This document shows positions 59,582-64,000 of a DNA stretch of 64,000 nt, one piece after another (positions within the stretch are counted from its first letter, which is position 1; every line of letters starts with the position of its first letter). The position numbers were made by a program, and so were the translations under genes. Origin of the DNA: Sphingobium sp. 15-1 (GTDB lineage: Bacteria > Pseudomonadota > Alphaproteobacteria > Sphingomonadales > Sphingomonadaceae); NCBI RefSeq assembly GCF_013375535.1, contig NZ_JABXJG010000001.1, forward strand, positions 2,232,001 through 2,296,000, given 5' to 3'. The notes beneath the pieces were generated by a model. It worked only from the letters and a program-made list of their open reading frames with translations, was not told where the DNA came from and searched no databases.

Positions 59582-61005
59582 GCCGCAGTCTCGCTCTTCA
59601 CGGGCCGCGCTGCTTTATCGCGCAGGATCGCGCCCTGCCCGCGCAGAGCCTGCTGCACATCCGCGATTGAAAGCTCTCCCACCGGTACGCCCTGGTCGAC
59701 CGCTTTCGCCGCCGCGACCCCGGCGGCATGCCCGGTGAGCCAGCATTGAGGGATTTCGCGCATGAACGATTGGGACGAGGCGTCGGCCGAGAGATGGCGG
59801 CCAGCGACGATCAACCGATCGGTCTTCTGCGGCAACAGGCTGCGGAACGGGACGGACACGCTGTCGAATTTGGGCGCGAGGCTGGGACTGATTCCCACTT
59901 CATCGTCGTGCACGACACCAATGCGCCAGTCGTCGCGCGTCATCCGCGCCCGTCCGACCAGCCGCCGCGTCTGCCGGATGCCGATCTGCGGCGCGCTGAG
60001 GGCAATCCATGCATTTTCGAATCCCGGCGCATGCTTGCGATACCAGGCAAGAAGCTCGACCATCTTGTCGCGCGAGCGAAGCTCGACCTCGGTCAGGTCA
60101 CGGACATCAAGGCCGTCATAACCGGCCCAGCGCGGGCCCATGAAGACCGCAACGTCATTGCGCCAGGCCGGGCCGGGCGGCTCCAATTGGCCCACTGCCG
60201 CCCGGCCGGCCGCGACGAAATCATCATAGCCGTCCGAAGCTTTAAAGGCGAGCCAGCGCTCATTGTCCGTTCCGGCGAACAGCCAGGCGGTGTTAATGCA
60301 TTGCTGGATGCTCGACTCCTCGATGTCCGACGCGCTCTGCTCTCCGGCGGCGGCGAAAATGTCGCCGTCTCCCGTTGTGTCAATGACGACCTTGGCTTTC
60401 GCGGCGAAGCGGCCCTGCTTGCTCTCGAAGATGATCCCCTCAAGCCCCGTCGCGCCGACGATCGGGGTCGAAGCCCAGGAGTGGAAGAGTATCTCTGCGC
60501 CGGCCTCGCGCACCATGTCGAGCGAGAGTTGCTTCAGCGCCTCGGGATCGATCATCGGCGCCCAAGTGACGATGTCATGGAAAGCGGAATGGCGTGGCCG
60601 CCATTTTCCGACTGCCGCCGCCTCCCGGCTTCCCCATTCGGTCGGCGACGGACCAAGGATGGCATCGGACGGCAATCGGTCCATCATCTCGCCGCCAATA
60701 CCGCCAATCACGCGGTTTCCGGCCCAGTCGGTCATCCGGTCGATCCATATCACCAGTCCGCCGGTCGAAAGACCCCCGAGATGATTATAACGCTCGACCA
60801 GCAGCACCCGCGCCCCCGACCGTCCTGCGGCGACCGCAGCAGCCGTGCCGGCCGGCCCTCCGCCCACCACCAAGACATCGACATCGAACAGGACTGGCAC
60901 CTCCCGTGCCGGCTCGACGACGAACGTGTCGGGCGCGCGCTTGCGACTTGCGCGATCCGCCGTGATCTCGCTCATGAAAAACTGCTCGCCATTCTGGCTT
61001 CCCAT
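59578..61005 (-). CDS. FAD-dependent oxidoreductase (FAD_oxidored / PF12831 type)
   Basis: A 475-residue flavoprotein with the FAD-binding motif GGGPAG at residues 48-53, the ERYNHLGG segment that follows it, VVIDTTGDGDIFAAAGE and a C-terminal SSQSFMREIPQCWLTGHAAG that closes the FAD site. These place it in the FAD_oxidored family, which has few characterised members. AAGGATTG precedes the ATG at 61005, two bases after the MFS stop; a longer frame overlapping the MFS gene is rejected. The partner and substrate are unknown; it may reduce or dehydrogenate an intermediate of the pathway. Confidence 0.85.
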   Translation of the reverse strand: MGSQNGEQFFMSEITADRASRKRAPDTFVVEPAREVPVLFDVDVLVVGGGPAGTAAAVAAGRSGARVLLVERYNHLGGLSTGGLVIWIDRMTDWAGNRVIGGIGGEMMDRLPSDAILGPSPTEWGSREAAAVGKWRPRHSAFHDIVTWAPMIDPEALKQLSLDMVREAGAEILFHSWASTPIVGATGLEGIIFESKQGRFAAKAKVVIDTTGDGDIFAAAGEQSASDIEESSIQQCINTAWLFAGTDNERWLAFKASDGYDDFVAAGRAAVGQLEPPGPAWRNDVAVFMGPRWAGYDGLDVRDLTEVELRSRDKMVELLAWYRKHAPGFENAWIALSAPQIGIRQTRRLVGRARMTRDDWRIGVVHDDEVGISPSLAPKFDSVSVPFRSLLPQKTDRLIVAGRHLSADASSQSFMREIPQCWLTGHAAGVAAAKAVDQGVPVGELSIADVQQALRGQGAILRDKAARPVKSETAA

Positions 61006-61007
61006 GA

Positions 61008-62396
61008 TCAATCCTTCGATGCTGATAAGGTTGGAGCCGGGTAGCTCGGCAAAGTTTCCTGACCGACATTCATCATCGGTCCGCGCAACAACGCACGCAG
61101 GAGGAGAGCCGCGATCGCCACGACAAGCATCGGCAGCCCCGCCACGGCGTAAATCTCGATCGGGGCGAGGTGGGGCATGAGGCTGCCGCCAATGACCGGC
61201 GCTGCTATCGCGCCTGTCTTCGAGATGCCGCTTGCCCAACCCACTCCGGCGGCGCGTATTTCCGCAGGATAAACAGATCCAACGATGCCGTGGAGGCTCG
61301 ATTGCGATCCCAGCATGGCGCCGCCGGTAAAGAGGCTGATGATGACAAGATCGTGGGGCGCGTGGGCCAAGCCCAGCGCAGTGATGGCCGCTGCGGCCAG
61401 GATAGCGAGAATGGTGATTGCGAGAAAGCCGAAGCGATCCGTCACAACCCCCCCGATGACGCTACCAACAGCACCGCCGGCGAACATGGCCGCGGTGGCG
61501 TAGGCTGCGACCCCGCCGTCGAAGCCCTGTCGCACCACCATGGTCGGCAGCCAGTTGCCGATGAAGAAAACCGATAGCGCACAGGCGAAATAGAGTGCCC
61601 AGACCCAGATCGTCGCCCCCCGCTGGGGGTGCGCAAAGAGTGCTTTAACGCCAAGCTTCTCGGCCTTCCGATGGCCAAGAACCAAGGTGGCGTCGTCAGG
61701 CAGTTTCACGTCCGGTCGCAAAGCCGAAGCAGCTTTGAGCACCGCAGACCGAGGCGCTGGCTTGCCAACGAGAAATGTCAGCGATTCGGGAAGGAGGAGG
61801 CTGACCGCCACCGCGCATAGCAAGGACAGGCTGCCCCCGATCCAGAAAATGGCCTGCCAGCCATATTCGGGAACGATTTCTGCTGCGACCAGCCCGGCAG
61901 CGATGCCACCGAGAAGGAAACCCGAAAATATGATGCCGATGGACGTGGCGCGGAGCCGCGACGGGATCATCTCGCTAGCCAAGGCAATGACGTTCGGAGT
62001 CACGCCGCCCAAGCCCAGCGCGGCGCCAAAACGGACCAGCGCCAATTGCAATGGAGAGCTGGTAAAGCCGGCAAGGATCGTAAAAGCAGCAAAGCAGAAC
62101 GCCGCGCAGATGATGATCCGCCGCCTTCCGAACCGATCGCCCGCCTCACCAAGAATGAGCGATCCGGCAAGCATCCCTAGCATGGCCGCAGCAATGACGA
62201 AGCCCATCGTTATCGGAGCGATGCCCCATAGCTTCATGAGCGAAGGCGCGACATAAGCGAGTGCGCTGAGGTCATAGGCGTCACATGCCATCAACAAGCC
62301 GCAAATGCCGATCAGCCGGAAAAGCGGTGCGCCGACGCGCTGTTCATCGACCAACGTCTCGACGGCGATAGCAGGCGAGCCAGCAAGCGCGTTCAT
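61008..62396 (-). CDS. MFS transporter, aromatic acid:H+ symporter (AAHS-like)
   Basis: A 462-residue, 12-helix MFS importer. The first helix begins LIGICGLLMACDAYDLSALA, like the DGFD-type start of PcaK/BenK symporters; motif A is GEAGDRFGRRRIII (after helix 2), a second copy is VTDRFGFLAI, and ALGLGGVTPNVIALASE lies in helix 4. It therefore probably imports an aromatic acid. GGAAGGAA precedes the ATG, which overlaps the preceding stop (ATGA). It suggests that the operon degrades an aromatic carboxylate taken up from outside. Confidence 0.87.
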   Translation of the reverse strand: MNALAGSPAIAVETLVDEQRVGAPLFRLIGICGLLMACDAYDLSALAYVAPSLMKLWGIAPITMGFVIAAAMLGMLAGSLILGEAGDRFGRRRIIICAAFCFAAFTILAGFTSSPLQLALVRFGAALGLGGVTPNVIALASEMIPSRLRATSIGIIFSGFLLGGIAAGLVAAEIVPEYGWQAIFWIGGSLSLLCAVAVSLLLPESLTFLVGKPAPRSAVLKAASALRPDVKLPDDATLVLGHRKAEKLGVKALFAHPQRGATIWVWALYFACALSVFFIGNWLPTMVVRQGFDGGVAAYATAAMFAGGAVGSVIGGVVTDRFGFLAITILAILAAAAITALGLAHAPHDLVIISLFTGGAMLGSQSSLHGIVGSVYPAEIRAAGVGWASGISKTGAIAAPVIGGSLMPHLAPIEIYAVAGLPMLVVAIAALLLRALLRGPMMNVGQETLPSYPAPTLSASKD

Positions 62397-63586
62397 GGAT
62401 ATTCCTTCCGGTATCGTGCGAGAGCGGCTTCGTTCACAGTCACGCCCCAACCCGGGCGGTCGGGAAGAACCAGTGCGCCATTTTCGACCACGACCTCCTC
62501 GAGAAGAAGCTCGCTCTTCCAGGGAACATCGTCCTGCTCAAACTCCATGATCCGGAAATTGGGTACAGCCGCCGAAAAATGTGCACTGATCATGTTGCCG
62601 AGCGGACCATAGAAATTATGCGGCGCGACATTCACCTGAAATGTTTCCGCCAGCGCGGCGATCCGCACAGCTTCGGCAATCCCGTTCCACAAAATGTCGA
62701 TGATCGCGACATCGACCGAGAATCGCTCGAAGAAGGGGCGGAATTGCCGCTGGCTATAGACGGCTTCGAGCGAGGCCACCGGCGTTGCAATGCGCCGGCG
62801 TGTCTCAGCCAGGACGTCAGGCTCATGCATGTCGATTTCGAGCCAGCCAAGCCGGCTCGCCTCGCACGCTTCGCTCAGGCGAACGATCGCTTCGGGCACC
62901 ATGCCGAAGCTCAGGTCCAGCATGATCTCGCCGTCCGGTCCGATACCGGCACGAAGCGCTTCCATCTGCCGCGCGATCAGACCCACCGTCCTTTCGTCGC
63001 AATGACCGCCCCAGACCAGCGATTTGGCCGACAGGCCGGTGGACCACCAGCGGGGATCGCTGTCCCGATCGAACAGCAGCGCATTGGTTTTCAAGGCGCT
63101 CCATCCCGCGCCCGCCGCATCGGCAGCAAGCTGGCTCAGATCGTCAAGCGACTTCAGCGTGCGAGGATCGCCGAACTTTTCGAAATAACCAGGCGCTGCA
63201 ACCCGGACGGTCCCGAAATGCGACCAATAAAGCGGGATACGGTGGCGGAACGCACCACCCAAAAGCGCATAGACAGGAATGCCCAGCGATTTCGCGCAAA
63301 TGTCAATGCAGGCATTCTCGATCGCCCCCAGCGCCTGCTGCATCGTGCCGCCCGCGACCATGCGCGTGGTCGCCCAGAGCTTTGTGACCAAAACACGGTA
63401 GGATCGCGGATCGGCACCGAGGCATAGTTCGCCGACTTTACGGATCACCTCTGTCAGTCCGGGCGCCCAACCCATCTGGCTGAATTCCGACCATCCCTCA
63501 TATCCATCGTCGGTCGTGATCTTCAAAAAGCTGAACGTGCGCCAACCGCCGTCGACATGAAAATCTTCGACTCTTACGACACGCAT
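62393..63586 (-). CDS. Enolase-superfamily enzyme (mandelate racemase/muconate lactonizing type)
   Basis: A 397-residue enolase-superfamily protein. The N-terminal capping domain (about 1-125) is followed by the barrel with a Lys in ALKTN (the KxN-type base position), metal ligands Asp in MLDLSFG, Glu in LEIDMHE and Glu in VASLEAV, and a His in VAPHNFYGPL. These residues suggest an acid-sugar dehydratase or racemase, though the sequence is divergent. It is tightly coupled to the MFS gene (ATGA) and sits three bases after the hydroxyacid dehydrogenase gene. The pairing suggests handling of a hydroxy acid. Confidence 0.85.
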   Translation of the reverse strand: MRVVRVEDFHVDGGWRTFSFLKITTDDGYEGWSEFSQMGWAPGLTEVIRKVGELCLGADPRSYRVLVTKLWATTRMVAGGTMQQALGAIENACIDICAKSLGIPVYALLGGAFRHRIPLYWSHFGTVRVAAPGYFEKFGDPRTLKSLDDLSQLAADAAGAGWSALKTNALLFDRDSDPRWWSTGLSAKSLVWGGHCDERTVGLIARQMEALRAGIGPDGEIMLDLSFGMVPEAIVRLSEACEASRLGWLEIDMHEPDVLAETRRRIATPVASLEAVYSQRQFRPFFERFSVDVAIIDILWNGIAEAVRIAALAETFQVNVAPHNFYGPLGNMISAHFSAAVPNFRIMEFEQDDVPWKSELLLEEVVVENGALVLPDRPGWGVTVNEAALARYRKEYP

Positions 63587-63589
63587 GGC

Positions 63590-64000
63590 TCAGCCTATCG
63601 CCTCGCGCTCGAGCAGCGCGTCCAGATTGCGCCGCGCCGCCTCCGCCAGGCGCCCCGCCCCGGCACGGCTTCCCGCCGCGGCAATGTGCGGGGTGAAGAT
63701 CAGATTTGGCGCCGTCCACAAGGAATGGCCTGCAGGAAAGGGCTCGGGCGACACGACGTCCAAGGCCGCGCCGGCTAGCCGGCCGGACCTTAGCAGCGCT
63801 TCCAGCGCACCCAGGTCAACAATTTCGCCCCGCGCCACGTTCACAAAATAGCTTCCGGGCTGGAGCGCAGCCAAGAGATCGGCGTCGAACAGCCCTGCCG
63901 TCTCCGGAGCCAGGGCGATGGTCAGGATGAGGACGTCGCATTGCGACACCGCCTCCTCGAGCGCCGAGAGCGGCTTCACCAGTACGTCCCCATCCGAACC
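63590..64000 (-). CDS. D-2-hydroxyacid dehydrogenase, 5' part outside the window
   Basis: The last 137 residues of an NAD-binding D-2-hydroxyacid dehydrogenase (SerA/glyoxylate reductase type). The visible part has FVNVARGEIVD with the catalytic Arg, DVVSPEPFP with the Glu, and FTPHIAAAG with the catalytic His. The frame is open through the right edge of the window. It is the first visible gene of the minus-strand operon that continues through the enolase-superfamily enzyme and MFS gene; its own start and the operon promoter must lie beyond 64000. Confidence 0.88.
   Translation of the reverse strand, partial: GSDGDVLVKPLSALEEAVSQCDVLILTIALAPETAGLFDADLLAALQPGSYFVNVARGEIVDLGALEALLRSGRLAGAALDVVSPEPFPAGHSLWTAPNLIFTPHIAAAGSRAGAGRLAEAARRNLDALLEREAIG

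Overview
This is a GC-rich alphaproteobacterial chromosome segment. It most likely comes from a member of the Sphingomonadales (Sphingobium, Sphingomonas or Novosphingobium type). The evidence is the gene content (SecD/YajC, nadD-rsfS-rlmH-envC, a DUF6356 protein, a Mn riboswitch ahead of a GDT1-type gene), a family of palindromic intergenic repeats, and LigJ/LigK-like aromatic-catabolism enzymes. The assignment rests on recognition of families, not on a database search.

Positions 1 to about 43500 look like core genome. From left to right they hold: the Sec accessory genes yajC-secD (minus strand); tRNA-Pro; an isolated endolysin/holin pair; a LysR regulator divergent from a CoA-transferase; an apparently undescribed structured RNA with a tiny ORF (about 6040-6294, minus); the ribosomal/RNA polymerase operon rpsM-rpsK-rpoA-rplQ; a secreted prolyl oligopeptidase; a Tet-like MFS pump; guaA; two SDR genes, one divergent from a TetR regulator; an aminotransferase; a frameshifted alpha/beta hydrolase divergent from a GlxA-type regulator; rmuC; the nadD-rsfS-rlmH-envC run; a yybP-ykoY riboswitch with its transporter; uppP; the glutamate synthase operon gltD-(DUF2059)-gltB; tRNA-Leu; lptB-rpoN; a D-amino-acid aminotransferase; a MarR-like regulator; and tRNA-Val.

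Right of tRNA-Val the window appears to be accessory DNA. A gene start is cut after about 20 codons by an IS21-family element (43757-46319). Beyond the element lies a catabolic region that runs off the right edge. A plus-strand operon encodes a LigK-like aldolase, a LigJ-like hydratase, a one-subunit LigB-family dioxygenase, a RidA protein, two further RraA-fold proteins and a TetR regulator. Around it, mostly on the minus strand, are an acyl-CoA ligase, a broken epimerase, a thiolase, a truncated enoyl-CoA hydratase, a hydroxyacyl-CoA-type SDR, an aryl-alcohol-type dehydrogenase, an aldehyde dehydrogenase, an FAD oxidoreductase, an aromatic-acid MFS importer, an enolase-superfamily enzyme and a D-2-hydroxyacid dehydrogenase. 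Together they suggest uptake of an aromatic compound, oxidation and CoA-dependent shortening of its side chain, then gallate-like ring cleavage to pyruvate and oxaloacetate. The substrate is not known. Shared palindromes with a TGTCCA/TGGACA core suggest that the TetR protein controls at least two of these promoters.

The most interesting items are the structured RNA with a 14-nt Shine-Dalgarno sequence complementary to the 16S tail, the catabolic island with three RraA-type genes, and palindromic repeats that have entered coding sequence in frame.
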